From contig JASXTE010000005.1 in assembly GCA_030280995.1 (NCBI GenBank), positions 15,134,001 through 15,198,000 of the forward strand: a stretch of DNA of 64,000 bases, read 5' to 3'. Positions 1-11,443 of the stretch are shown here, in pieces. The notes below the pieces were generated by a model. The model saw only the letters and a program-made list of their open reading frames with translations. It made no database searches and was not told where the DNA came from. The position numbers were made by a program, and so were the translations under genes. Positions within the stretch are counted from its first letter, which is position 1. Each line of letters starts with the position of its first letter. This DNA comes from Hemileia vastatrix. Lineage: Eukaryota; Basidiomycota; Pucciniomycetes; Pucciniales; Zaghouaniaceae.

Positions 1-63
1 TTTAAAATAAATTTTTTATTGATGAAAAAATGAAAACTAATTATTTAAATTTTTATTTTCAAG

Positions 64-175
64 GCTCAGTGTACCAAATAGTGGAGATGAACCATTTCAG
101 CTTAAAAAGATGGTTCTTGACGAATATCTGAATGAGTTGAAGAAGTTGGAACAGTCAGTTGAAGAAGATTATTGA
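64..175 (+). CDS. 3'-terminal exon of an unknown protein (partial)
   Basis: A coding stretch of 37 codons begins right after a polypyrimidine tract ending in CAAG, which looks like a 3' splice site, and stops at TGA 173-175. The encoded tail is charged and helix-prone (EPFQLKKMVLDEYLNELKK). The rest of the gene lies outside the window to the left. I do not recognise the family. That it is a terminal exon is inferred from the acceptor-like sequence and the clean open frame. Confidence 0.4.
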
Positions 176-597
176 TGTTTTTTGGGTTGGAAATTTTCAA
201 CATTCTTTTTTCTTGATTGTTGAGAGTAGCTAAATAATTATTATCATAGCAGTCAAGAGGTAAAGATCAAGGTACTGATTCTTGTCAAAGCCTAGAAGGT
301 GGTAATGATACAGAATGTATCCTTTGTATCGAAACAAGATCTTTTAGTGGAAATGATGATGTTTTTGATTTTTGACTCATTGCATGGGACTTAAGATCAA
401 TATTTTGTGCTAGCATTGAAAATTAATCTGATCTCCATTATAGGAATACTTTACTTATTGATCCATCTTCATTGATCTCTGAGTCAGAGCAGCATTTGAC
501 ATTAGTAAACAAATCTTTTGCTGTTGAACATATAGGAAGGGTCTTTAGAAAGTTTGTACGATGAACAGAGAGCTTCAAGAGATTATCAGCAAAGAAC
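176..597. other. AT-rich non-coding stretch
   Basis: No convincing open frame, RNA gene or repeat was seen here. It separates the terminal exon at 64-175 from the minus-strand ORF at 598-1098. Confidence 0.4.
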
Positions 598-1098
598 TCA
601 AAAAAATATGAAAGATGTTAGACTGACTTTTTTACGTAAACAAGACCGAGACTTTTGAGCTTTTTTTTTCTCCAAATGGTCTGGTGAATAGTGTCCAAGT
701 CTAAGCATATTCTGTTGTCCAAGGAACCATCGATGGAGAACACCCATTTTATTAGCAAAGGAAATTTTTTTTGGATCAATAGGGTATGAAGCAAAAGCCA
801 TCATTTGGAAAGCATTGTCCCAATGTTTGATAATAAGTTGAGCAAAGCACTGATTACAGTGAGAGTGCCATTCCTGATTCCAAGAAAAATTACAACCTGG
901 AAAGTTTGATGATTCAAGATCATTGATAAATGCTTCATAATATGAATGAGGAATTGTTTCTGTCACAACACTAGAGCCTGAAGCTAAACAAATCTGTACA
1001 GGGGATGTAATATATTCATGTGTAATTAATGAGCATTTAAAAATCTGGTTATTTGTAAGAAAGAGTTTCCAAGATGTTGAAGTAGGAGATATTTGCAT
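598..1098 (-). CDS. hypothetical protein, 166 codons
   Basis: Single open frame of 166 residues on the minus strand. The composition looks like real protein rather than random AT-rich translation: several Trp, Cys and His residues (for example HSHCNQCF near residue 80) and a basic C-terminal part (KKKAQKSRSCLRKKVS near residue 145). No domain is recognised. It may be an exon of a larger gene or a transposon-derived fragment, because no partner exon was found and no signal peptide or membrane segment is obvious. The start at the first ATG is the default choice. Confidence 0.35.
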   Translation of the reverse strand: MQISPTSTSWKLFLTNNQIFKCSLITHEYITSPVQICLASGSSVVTETIPHSYYEAFINDLESSNFPGCNFSWNQEWHSHCNQCFAQLIIKHWDNAFQMMAFASYPIDPKKISFANKMGVLHRWFLGQQNMLRLGHYSPDHLEKKKAQKSRSCLRKKVSLTSFIFF

Positions 1099-3097
1099 AA
1101 GAGTTCTTTAAAATCTATGGATGCAGAAACAAAAAAGAGAATTAGAAGAAGGAAGAATTTCAAAAAATATTTTATTTATTTGACAATAGTTTCTGAGAGG
1201 TTTTCCAGAAGGAAAGTAAGACCAATAATCAGGCTTAATTTATATAGAATTATGTATAATAAATGCTACAGTATGGAGGGAGTCTCAGAGCAGAAATTAT
1301 CTATCTTATATGATAGCTCCAACAGTGACATGAGGATATTACAAAAAGGTTGCTAAAAAAACAAATATACACTCAGGAATAAGCCATAAAAACAATAAAT
1401 CAAAAGGAATATTAATTAAAAAACTGAGTGTATTGCATGAGATGAGTACTCATACATTGGAGGAAAGCATGGTTATCAAAGGAGTGTACTGAGAAAAAAA
1501 TATCAATCATTTTAATATGTAGCAGTGATGAGCATTCCCTGAAAGGGAAGTATAAAAACAAACAACATTAAGTAAATATAATTTACAAAATGAAATTTTT
1601 CTGAATTAAATACTATTCTTTGTCTAAAAAATTCCACTCATAATTAAAATAGCATTTGAACAACCAGATGATAAATAGATATAAAATATGCATGTACAAA
1701 ACATATACTTGAAAAGAGTTAGTTGACATTTTTGACATGAATTTTTTTTAAAAGGCAAGGCCTTTATCTTTGCAAAAGGTAAGTAATTGAAAGATGTTTA
1801 TGGGAATATTTCTGAATTAATGCTTCTGAATGAACCAAAAAACATTGGGCTATTAATTGCAATTGTAAAACCTAATGCAAGAGGTGAATTTTATCATTCA
1901 CCCATAAAATAGTGCTTACAAAAGAATATTCAGAAAAAATTTAAAGGATATCTAGAGGGTAATTTCTCTTATATGCTAATTCTAGGTCTGGATGGAACTA
2001 GTTCCTATGATGAAAATGATATTTTTTTTTTAGAATTAGAAGACCATTATTTTAGTAATGGTAAAGTAAATAAAGTCATTTATGTAGCATTTGTTCAATT
2101 TTTTATTCCCACAGACCTAAAAAACATAAAGTTAGTCACCTCACATGATGCCCCAAATCAATGAGGTGTACTCTATTTTTTGGCCATAAAATATTGTTCC
2201 CACCCAAGAATTGGAAGGAAAACTCATAAAATAAAAAAAAGTAATTATTGATGAATGTAAGTAATATCTCATAATAGAAATATTTTATATAATTTCATCA
2301 ATAATTTCATGATTATAATGAGTTTCAAAATACATTAATATACAGTTGTTTTAGAGGTTTAGCAAAATTTAATCACTAATACCAATTCAAAAAACATGGG
2401 TTATCTCATATCAGCTGCTTCCTCTCAGCAATTTCATCAATATATTTTCAGTAGGTCACATTCAAGATAAATTGAATATATTTGAAAAAAGGAGATAAGA
2501 GTAAAATGGGTAAAGGAATAAAATATATACAATCAATTAGGAACAAAAAATATTTGTGTTATTTTTCTTATATTATTAATTTCAATATTCTATTACAAAA
2601 GTAATATACATCCTTGAAATGATTTTTTCTGTGATGATCATTATTATGTGATGGATTGATTATTCATTGAAGCCTGTGCAAAACTAAAAATGTATTATTC
2701 TGGTACCATTTTAAGATATTAATATTTCTATAAATGATAATTCAATAAATTATTATAATAAATAAAATTATCTAACCATTATAAATTAAGATTTATAACA
2801 CCAGATATTAAATAGTTTTGTTTTCATGGTAGAGATAGATGAATCCTTTCTAGTGCTTTGAGGTGAAAATTTATTTTTTGATTAATCTCTTGATAAAAGT
2901 ACATTCAAACATGGGAATAAATTGGATATTTTACTGTAATTTTTTGCATAATAGTTGTATTCATATTAGAAAGTATGTGAATACAAATAATAATTATTTA
3001 GAAAATCTAGGACAAAAAAAATAGTTTGAACGTTGGTTTTTGAAATTGCCCTCCCAAACTTCAAATTCATTTTCCGGATTCTGAATGTCCCTCATCA
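1099..3097. other. AT-rich spacer without recognisable genes
   Basis: About 2 kb of AT-rich sequence with poly-A and poly-T runs. Short frames occur (for example 63 codons at 1973-2164), but none has recognisable motifs or splice partners. It may hold decayed mobile-element sequence. Confidence 0.4.
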
Positions 3098-3301
3098 ATG
3101 CCATTTCAGCCAAAAATTTGTGAATGTACAACATTTGGTTGTGCATTCAAGGTTCATCTAACACCACTTGGAACCTACCAAACAGGAGTTATATATAAAA
3201 CTGAAAAGTCTTACAAGAATCATCAAAACAAATGTGCAAATATAATTAATACAGACTGTATTAAAGATTCTATGTTGGAGGGAAATTCTGGAAGTTCATC
3301 T
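3098..3301 (+). pseudogene. Tnp2/Plavaka-like transposase, N-terminal exon
   Basis: The 68-codon frame has a cysteine-rich start (CECTTFGC, then NHQNKC about 38 residues later), followed by an acidic/serine tail. Fungal Tnp2/Plavaka-type transposases commonly begin with a Cys-rich segment of this kind. The frame ends in TAG directly next to a possible GTATTT donor at 3305, so the donor seems mutated or lies a few bases upstream. The next exon starts after TTTTAG at 3387. It is taken as the first exon of the gene that continues at 12254, on the basis of position, order and style. The assignment to the family rests mainly on the downstream fragments. Confidence 0.45.
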
Positions 3302-3386
3302 TAGGTATTTTCATTTTTTAAAATTGAAAAAGGTTATATGTGGAGAGAATGTGTAGAGAACAAAATCTAAAACATTTATTTTTTAG

Positions 3387-3484
3387 TTACCGAATTCTTT
3401 AACTCCAAAGTTAACTGGCACTATTCTCGGCCAGTGTAGCATGGTAGCTGAGGAGAATTATAGTCAATCAGTAATGTTACAGGC
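3387..3484 (+). pseudogene. Tnp2-like transposase exon, cut by element A
   Basis: An open frame follows the acceptor TTTTAG and runs to the insertion site of element A. The last five bases, CAGGC (3480-3484), are repeated at 12249-12253 on the far side of the element. When one copy is counted, the frame runs straight from QSVMLQA into VNLCSSNK at 12254, so this exon and the next fragment were one continuous coding exon before the insertion. Confidence 0.7.
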
Positions 3485-4270
3485 TGTCAAGGTACGCTTT
3501 TGGTCTAGAAGTTTTGGTATGAAGTTTTACAAGGATTTTAAAGGTTTAAATGGACTCTCAACAAATTTGTACGTATTTCTTAATTCAAGGATGATTATTT
3601 TACTCAATTAAAAGAGGTAGGATTAAGATATTAATATAATTTATAGATTAGAGTTACGTATTGTAAATACTAATGATATAGAATATAAGAATAAGTTTTT
3701 ATTTGTTTTTGTTGTAATAAAGTGATGTAGTAAAGAAATGATTAAAAAACAACCAAAAGAGAGGCTTTATATAGGCAAAGGAGAGACAAAGCACGGCAAT
3801 CAAATTCTAAAAACAGTAGTATGAGAGAGAGAAAAGAATATTCCAGAAGGAGTATTTTCAAATAATAAAGTTGTTCTAAAAAGAAGGTGTCAAAAAGATG
3901 TATTTACAGAGTATGTCAGAAATACATCAATTTATTTAATATTTACTGTAGAAGTCAATTCTAAATAAGAAATTTGAATTTTTTGTATATATTTAATATT
4001 ATTTGAATATTAAAATCTATTTTTTAATATAAATTTTAATTTTTTCCAACCTGTCAAATGAGCACCGTGTTAGAGAAAAATATAAGGGACAATTTTATAT
4101 TTTAATTTTAATTATTCATTTAATTTTATCATTCTGAAATTAGTTAATTTATTATAAGTAATTTTAATGTAACTAATTTATAATTAAATAATAATTAAAA
4201 TGATAAGGTGCGGCTTCATCCAGTAAATAATTAATTATTTCACTGGGTAAGTCTAGTAGCCTGGCTGACA
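3485..4270 (-). repeat. 3' LTR of element A
   Basis: 786 bp, matching the copy at 11444-12248 closely. The main difference is a roughly 20-bp insertion/duplication around TTAAAATCT in the other copy. It has TG...CA termini. It is the 3' LTR because gag-pol runs on the minus strand. Confidence 0.92.
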
Positions 4271-4282
4271 CTCCCTCACTCT
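4271..4282 (-). promoter_or_regulatory. polypurine tract of element A
   Basis: The minus strand reads AGAGTGAGGGAG directly next to the 3' LTR, as expected for the plus-strand primer in reverse transcription. The same tract lies beside the 3' LTRs of element B (38028-38039) and element C (56322-56333). Confidence 0.75.
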
Positions 4283-4304
4283 AAAAAAACAATAAAAAAA
4301 AATG

Positions 4305-5437
4305 CTATGATTTTTTCTTTTTATACTTTTTTAGTAGAGTAGGAAGATTAGAAATCTCCTTCCCAGGTATCCAAGAATCATATTCAGATGATTTATTCTT
4401 GAATCTCAATAAGTATTCTGTACCTTTTTCAGCAGTGACTATTCTGTCATTTAAAAAATTTTCAATTTCTTCTGTTTCAGTGATTTCATTTGGGGTTTTC
4501 TTTGGTCTACCCCTCCTTTTTGGAAATAAATCACTATTGGATGTGTAAGGTTTCAAAAGAGATATTGGAAAAACAGGATGTTTTCTGTCATATGGAGAAT
4601 ACAGAATAACTTCAACTGCATTATCTCCAATCTTTCTTCTGACAACAAATGGACCAACAAATGGATCTTTCAATTTGTTATAAACTTGTAAGTTGAAGTG
4701 GACTGTAGAAATCAACACTTCATCACCCTTTTTAAAAGTGTATTCTTTATGGGATTTGTCCCATCTTTTCTTCTCATATTCAAATGATTTTTCATTACAT
4801 TTTTGAGCATGATTTCTACATAGTTGTTGCATTTGAAGAAAAGATTTACACCAGGATTTATATCCAATTTAGGTATTTTGTTATTGAGAATTCGGGCAGG
4901 AGTATTTGGAACATATCCAAGCCAGAGCTCAAAAGGCTTTCTTTGAGTAACAGAATGAACAGTGCTATTATAAGCAAATTCTAACCCAGGAAGTAAGGTA
5001 ACCCAATCATGAGTGAATCTGTCATTATCTTTATACTCAAGGCCAAAGGCACAATATCTTCTTATCATGTCCTCTAAGGTCTGAATCATTCTTTCAGCTA
5101 AACCATCAGTCTGAGGGTGATGGGAAGTAGAAAGGTTCAGATCACAAGCACAAACATCCATCAGAGACATCCAAAATTCAGAAGTAAATTTGGGGTCTCT
5201 GTCAGAGATTATGGCTTTAGGAAAACCAGCAGTATTAAACATATGAGACCACCATAAGAAAGCTAATTCTTTAGTGGAAAAATCCTTGTGGGTAGGGATA
5301 AATTTACACATCTTTGTGAATCTGTCCACAATATCCCAAAAAGAGTTATAACTGTCTTTACCAGCAATAGGTAATCCTGTTACAAAATCCATGTTTATTA
5401 TTTGCCATGGAGCATCAGGAGGTTCAATATGTTGCAT
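4305..5437 (-). pseudogene. integrase core and chromodomain-like tail, element A
   Basis: Two overlapping frames (4712-5437, then 4305-4832) together give the integrase catalytic core and C-terminal region, separated by a frameshift near 4850. The core shows MDFVTGLP (first Asp), ISDRDPKFTSEFW (second Asp) and HHPQTDGLAERMIQ (catalytic Glu). The tail holds a basic GRPKK stretch followed by a chromodomain-like segment ending EYDSWIPGKEISNLP. Chromodomain tails direct integration of related chromoviruses to chromatin; that role here is inference. Element B has the same segment with fewer breaks. Confidence 0.8.
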
Positions 5438-5995
5438 TAATCTTGCTCTTTTACCAGTTAATCTTTTTCATTTTTGGCAAGAATCACAAGATTCAACATA
5501 TAATTTTGTGTCTTCAGACATATTAGCCCACCAAGCGGTGTTCTTAATTCTGATCATTGTTTTGTCAATATCAAAATGTCCAGCTAATATGTCATCATGA
5601 CAAATTTTCAAGATAATTTCTTTCATAGAAGGAGGAATAACAATAACATTACTCAACTTTCTTCTATAATATAGATATCCTTCATCAATTGAAAATTTAC
5701 CTTTTTCCAAAGCTTTTTGGTACTTTGGTGGAAGGGTTTTAATTAATTCTTGTATTGAAGCATTCTTTGGATCATTTAATATGGTACATAACTCTTTCAA
5801 GTTAGTGTCCTTATCATATGAATCCAGAATAAGCTGCAATAGCTCTTCCTCCATATCAACCACATATATCCCATGAATATGAATAATTTCATCCTCAGGA
5901 TCATAAGCAGGATTAGAGTCATCATTTGGTAAAGGTATCCTTGAGAACATATCCACATTTGAGTGAAAATAACCAGCCCTATGAATAATTGTCAT
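5438..5995 (-). pseudogene. pol of element A: RNase H end and integrase zinc domain
   Basis: The frame covers the linker after RNase H and the integrase HHCC domain (CHDDILAGHFD, then ESCDSCQK near its end). It ends at a TGA after CQK where element B reads Ser (CQKSKR). A further TGA (Trp in element B, FRWQLAVQ) closes the frame upstream of 5995. These are point-mutation stops in a once continuous polyprotein. Confidence 0.8.
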
Positions 5996-7984
5996 TCTCC
6001 CTCTGTACTCTTGAACAGGTAACTGTCATCTGAACATATGTCTGTTAGGTGTTTTCAAGTTTAAAAGGGATTTAACTGCACTGCAGTCAGTGACAAGTTC
6101 AAATTTCTGGTCATCCAGGTAATAATGTAGATTTTCTACAGCCCACACTACAGCTTAACATTCCAACTGAGTAGCACCATATTTCAATTCACTATTTCTC
6201 AAAGTTCTTGAAATATAACAAATTACTACTTCTGAAACTTTATGATTTATCACTTGTTTTTGATGGAGGGCAGCACCAAGACCAATGAAACTGGCATCAG
6301 TGTACAAAACAAATGGTTGATTAAAGTCAGGTAAAGCAAGAATTGGTGCTGACATCAAACAGTGTTTCATAGTGTCAAAGGCTCTTTGTCTTTCACTATT
6401 CCAGACAAAAGCAACATCCTTTCTAGTTAATTGGGTAAGGGGTAAAGCTATGACTTGGTAATTTTTAATATACTGTCTATAGTATCCACACATTCCCAAA
6501 AAACTCTGGAGCTCTCTCACTGTTGTAGGAGCCTTCACCTGTTGTATGGCTGCCACTTTGTTCTGGTCAACACATATCTGTAAGCCTGAACCAACATGAC
6601 CAAGAACTTTTAAAGAATGGAAACCAAATTTACATTTCTTCAAAGCAAGTGTCATATTTATTTCATCCATTTTCTGGAATACTTTACACAGGTGTTTAAG
6701 ATGGTCCTCAAATTTTTTTGAGAATATAATGATATCATCAATATAAACTATCAGCCATCCTTCAATTATTTCTTGATGGAATGTGTTATCCATTACTTTT
6801 TTGAAAACTGAAGGGGCATTTTTAGGGCCAAATGGCATCCTAATATACTTATAAATACCCATATGAGTGGAAATCATCAGAAAGTTCTGAGAATTTTTCT
6901 CAACAGGTACCTGGTGATATCCTTTATTACCATCCAAACAGCTGAAATATTTAGCACCCTGTAAAGTAGCATGTATAGAGCTAATTCTAGGTAAAGGGTA
7001 GATATCATCAACAGTATAAGTATTTAGTGCTCTATAATCACCACATAACCTGGCCTTATATTTCTCATAAGAAATTAGGACAGGTGAGATAACACAATGT
7101 TTAGGTGTTTCAACTACCTTTTCAATAATATTCATTTTTAAAAGGGTAGAGATATTGTCTTCAATATCTTTTCTCTTTGTGGGAGAAGCAGGATAAGGCT
7201 TCTTCTTTAAACTAAGTGGTATATCAGTTAATGGGCAAGACAATGAAAGTTTCATTTCCTCTCTAACTAATCCCAGTTCATGTGACCCATGAGCAAAGGC
7301 CATAGGAAAAGATTTTATTAAGTTAATGATGGAATCTTTATCCTCACCAGAAAGTTGTTCTCCAAAAGAAGCATTGTCAATTTCAGACATAAGGGCATGC
7401 ATTTCCTTTTTAGGTCTTCCTTTATATTGAACCACAGAATTACATGTGTTCAATTCTAGTTTTAATAATTTTTTAGGGGAGGAAATCTTAAATTTTCTCT
7501 TCCCATTCATCCCCATTTTGAAACATTGGTTTGAAGGGTCCATTTTTATGCCATACTTGGTTAAAATATCATTCCCTACAATAAACCAACTGCTTAAGTT
7601 ATCATTTTTCATGACAACAAAATCACAAATAGCTCTTACAAAACCATGGTTATATTTAAAAAACACTGTGGCTTTGTATTTACCAATGGGGGACAAAACA
7701 GAGCCATAACCTCTCCAATTTTCAGAAATGATAGGCATCAGTTTTGATTTATAGTCTTGATCTACTGAAGCAAGTGCTCTTTCAGATACTACACTTCCTC
7801 CAGCTTTAGAATCCAGAACAACTTCAATGCTGGTTCCATTGATCAAGACTGGTGCTTTAAGAGGGGCAATAATAATTGAGCTATCCTCAATGTTCTTTAT
7901 GATCTCAGCATCTTCAACTGTAGATAAATCATTATTATCAATGTCAATAGTATCTAAATAATGGATATCCTCTTCCAGCATCAA
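5996..7984 (-). pseudogene. protease, reverse transcriptase and RNase H of element A
   Basis: The minus-strand frame at 6155-7984 (609 residues) contains in order a retropepsin-like site, RT and the start of RNase H. RT motifs are intact: SCLDGNKGYHQVPV (motif A), MPFGPKNAPSVF and VYIDDIIIFS (catalytic YIDD). RNase H begins LYTDASFIGLGA. The protease reads LDSKAGGS where B and C read LDSGAGGS, so the essential Gly of the D-S-G triad is lost. The frame stops at TAA after ATQLEC, where B continues with Leu. Upstream, a one-base deletion near 7993 separates it from gag, which is continuous with it in element C. Confidence 0.88.
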
Positions 7985-9885
7985 GATTTCTTGTGAGATT
8001 CATATGAAATATTGCTGGCACAATCACTTGATGTATCATCCAGTGCTACTGTGTCATCAGCATGCTCCTCTGTTTGTTCTACAAGATTTATCTTCTTGTC
8101 ACAAACATGGCCTTTCTCCCAAAGCTTGTTGCACTTGAAGCAAGTTTTTGTTGCATACTTCTTTGGTGCAACAGGGGCAGAAAGTTTACCAACCTTTTCC
8201 AGAGGTTTCTGTTGGTAAGTGGAGGGTTTCTCCAAAGGGGTCCTAGGAATGAATCTTCTGGCATCATACTTATTTTTTAGAAGTATCTCATTGCAAGTAT
8301 TAATGAAAGAAGAGGGTTCTTTGGAGAACTCAGTCCTAGCCACTATCAAGTCTCTCAGAGACATTGGTAATTTATAGAGGATCCTGTCCTTCCATAAATC
8401 AAACTCCATATTTGGGTCCATTGCCCTTAAGATTTTTACAAGTTTCATTAAAAGTTCAATAGGTTTATCAGTAGAAGGGCTATATCTAGTTTCCTCATAC
8501 TGCCTTTGTTGAGCCATTCTGAACTTGGAGCCACCAAATTGTGCTTTAATTAATTTCTTCCAATCCTCCCATGAGTAGTCATTCCCATCCAGGAGAACAG
8601 ATTCATACCACATCAGGGAAACATTAGTGAACAAAGAAATTAACTTGGACACAATTTCCTCATCTGGGAGTTTGTAAGAATTTTTTAAGTTATCAATTCT
8701 GCAAATAAATTGTTGCCAATCAGAAGAAGAATCACCATCAAATGTTGGGTACTGGTCAAGTTTTGGCCAATTCTTTTGATTTGAAGGAGTCTCCTTAGTA
8801 CTAGCCTGTTTCTGAGTAAGAAGCAGCTTTAATTTCTCTAATTGTGCTGAAATCTCATTGTTTAAGCCTTCTGTTGCAGATCCTGGTGCATCATCAGTTT
8901 TTGATGGAAACTCAGTGTTATCAACAGGTATTTCTGGAGCTATTTTTACTTTAGATGAACTAGCCACAGGTACTATTTGAGCATCCTGCACTATATGTTC
9001 CTTCACAGAAATGTCAGAAAATTTTTGGTCATTTAACAATGAGTTCAATTTTTCTTCAATGGTTGTTAGTCTTGTTTTCATTCTTGGAAGACTAGATAAA
9101 CTCTCATTGATAGTTGCAAAAGATAATTGATTTTTATGTTGAAAAGATGAAAAATGGTCATTCAATCTTTTCAGATTTATCTTATCTATCTCTACCTCCT
9201 GGCAACAGGCAGATACAGTATCTTTTAGTTTAGACAAATCATTTTTTATATTTTGCCATAAAGCAACTTTCTTTTCTTGGGTTGCTTTGTAATGAGACAA
9301 TTCATCAGAGACTCTCTGTGCTTCACTTCTTAATGCTTGATAACCCTGATCAGTTAACAAACTATTATATCTCTGAGTCAATTGCATATTGTTCATTATA
9401 TGATTTTGCTTGGCAATAATATCTCTCAAGTGCTCATCATTAATTCTTGCTACATCTGGAGTGTTTCTCAATAAGGAAACTGAGTAACTTTCCAGACTCT
9501 CATAGAACTCAGGGTCAAGATTTTCATCAATCACAGCCATATCAGGATTAATCATTGAGGTAGCAATTAAAAGTAATGGATTAGATACATGAGATATCTG
9601 TCTACTATTCCCAGCCTCTATATGTCTCAAAGTTTCATTCTCCCTTCCAGATTTACCTGAAGGAACAGAGTCAGCCACAAGAAAAGGCACTTGAGAATCA
9701 ATAGAGGGACGTACCAGGGTTTGCTGGGTATCACCATATTGTGCTTCCTTCTTCTTTTGCCTCCTTGATAAGGGTGGGGAGGGGTGGGGTTGACCTGGGT
9801 GGGCCTTGATGGACCTACCTGAGGTAACTGATGCTGGTTTTGAGCCAAGTAGTCCCACTGAGTGTTGAGCCAGTCCCACTGCCAC
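7981..9885 (-). pseudogene. Gag C-terminal part with zinc knuckle, element A
   Basis: Minus-strand frame of 634 codons. Only the part from about 9715 downward is likely translated; the first 60 or so codons lie opposite the overlapping Gag frame of 9627-10196. It contains a coiled-coil-rich central region, a capsid-like segment starting WPKLDQYPTFDGDSS, and an unusual zinc knuckle C-x2-C-x7-H-x-C (CFKCNKLWEKGHVC). It ends by frameshift at 7981 in place of the continuous join to protease seen in element C. The role is virus-like particle assembly and RNA binding, from family knowledge. Confidence 0.75.
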
Positions 9886-10326
9886 TTGGACACTTCCACC
9901 TTCTCTTGGGACTGGGGAGCCAATTGTTGTTGATCCCTGGGAGGAAGAGGTTTCTTCTTCTCTTGGAGAAAATTATCTGTTCTTCTCACCTTTTCTTCCA
10001 AGGCATCTACCCTTACCTTTAGTCTCAAGCTTTCTGTCCTTAACTCCTTTATGTGAGTAGACAGATTCTTTACTTGCTGAGACAACAGCATCTTTTTTAT
10101 CCTGAAGCCTTTTGGAAGCTCTTCTGGTGGGTTTATCATGGGCTTCTGATCCTGAGTATTGTCCACTAGGATTTCTACTTCTTCCATCTCTACATCCTGT
10201 TTGGGGAAAGGATTTATTAGTTTGAGAAATTCTTCTTGTTAAAGGAGAACTTACAGAAGTAGGCTCATCATAATCAATTAAGTCTAGCTCTTCTTCACGT
10301 GCAGCAAAACCACTTTGGTCAGTCAT
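9627..10326 (-). CDS. Gag N-terminal part of element A, two exons
   Basis: Exon 1 is 10255-10326 (24 codons, starting MTDQSG and ending EPTS). Intron 10197-10254 (58 bp) has donor GTAAGT and acceptor CAG. Exon 2 runs from 10196 down to at least 9715 and is open to 9627. The join is in phase (TS then DVEMEEVE). The product has a coiled-coil segment (about residues 55-85: NLSTHIKELRTESLRLKV) and a conserved PHPYQGG motif before the frame overlap. The same exon structure is present in elements B, C and D. How this frame connects to the downstream Gag frame is unresolved; the downstream frame is at -1. Confidence 0.72.
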
Positions 10327-10488
10327 TTTAAGATTTAACTGAAATGAAAAAAAGAGACAATAAGATTAATAAGTCTTTATTTTAATCTTTATTTAACAGA
10401 AATAAAATAAAAATAATAATAATAAAATTTTTTAAGATGAAAATCAACTTAAATAAAATTAATTTATTAATAATAAAAAAATTTAAAA

Positions 10489-11010
10489 CCAGGATTATAA
10501 TATAATCAACTGTAGAAATAAATTAGAATTTTTATTAATAATTTTTAATTATTTATTTTCAGGATTTAAATCAACTAATTTATTACCAGGACTTATTTTC
10601 AACTGAAGTAATCAAATATGAATCTTTATTAATTAAAAAAATTTTTATTTAACTGATCACTTAACTACCAGGACTTAATGTCAACTGAAGTAATTAAATA
10701 TGAGTTTTATTAATTAAAAAAGATTTATTGAACTACCAGGACTCAAAGTCAACTGAAGTAATTAAATATGAATTATTTATTAATAATAAAAAATTATTGT
10801 CAGGAAAATTTGTCAACTGGAACAATTAAAATTTAAATTAATCAGGACAAATGTCAACTGAAAAATTATAATAATTAATATTAAAATATAATTATTTTAT
10901 TAATAAAAAAAAATATTATTGTCAGGACAATTTTTCAACTGGAACAAATAAAATTTAAATTAATTAGGACAAATTTCAACTGAAAAATTATAATAATTAA
11001 TATTAAAATA
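10489..11010 (-). repeat. short tandem-like repeats in the leader of element A
   Basis: The untranslated leader contains about nine copies of a motif reading CAGGACN3-5TCAACTGAA on the plus strand (near 10492, 10560, 10592, 10671, 10736, 10801, 10843, 10921 and 10967), spaced roughly 40-80 bp and separated by AT-rich sequence. Element C has the same motif in its leader (63708-63930). Confidence 0.7.
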
Positions 11011-11427
11011 TAATTATTTTATTACTTCTGTGACTAAGAACACTTATTGCTCTATTATGGTCAACCAGGAAAAATAAAAAAAAATATAAAAATAAAAATA
11101 AATTCCAAATTACCAGACACCTCCCCCTGTAAAATGAGCAAATTAATGCCACTTACAGAGTGCTGAGTAAAAGGAAATACGTATCAAATGAAGATTGAAG
11201 AGTAACCCACAAATAGTAATAACAATAATTACCACGATATATACGACGTTTAGTCAGTATATGAACCTAAGTTTTGGAGCGCGGTTCAATTCCCGTTTGC
11301 AGCAAAAACGTTTGTCACATGACGTTTGACGTTCGTCGTTTTCTCGCCTCCTTTGTCCTTTACAGGTACTTTTCACACCAATGGTCCCTTCAATTACGCC
11401 TCAATTAATGTTGCGCCGTCGATATTT

Positions 11428-11443
11428 TTGAAAGTTTCCCAAT
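11428..11443 (-). promoter_or_regulatory. candidate primer-binding site of element A
   Basis: Directly inside the 5' LTR the minus strand reads ATTGGGAAACTTTC. A TGG two bases inside the LTR is typical of a site pairing with a tRNA 3' end (CCA). Element B has ACTGGGGACC at the same place. The matching tRNA was not identified. Confidence 0.4.

Noticed and set aside
9657..9714. Second gag intron in element A (GTACGT...TTCAG, 58 bp)
   Set aside because: Splicing here leaves TGG-TAA in frame, as in B, and the segment shows coding-type substitutions against C; kept only as part of the frame-overlap finding.
11220..11310. tRNA-like B-box (GGTTCAATTCC) in the leader of element A, on the plus strand
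   Set aside because: A TPsiC-like loop is visible and a weak A-box-like stretch lies upstream, but no acceptor stem pairs at the correct distance and no anticodon arm can be drawn. It is probably chance.
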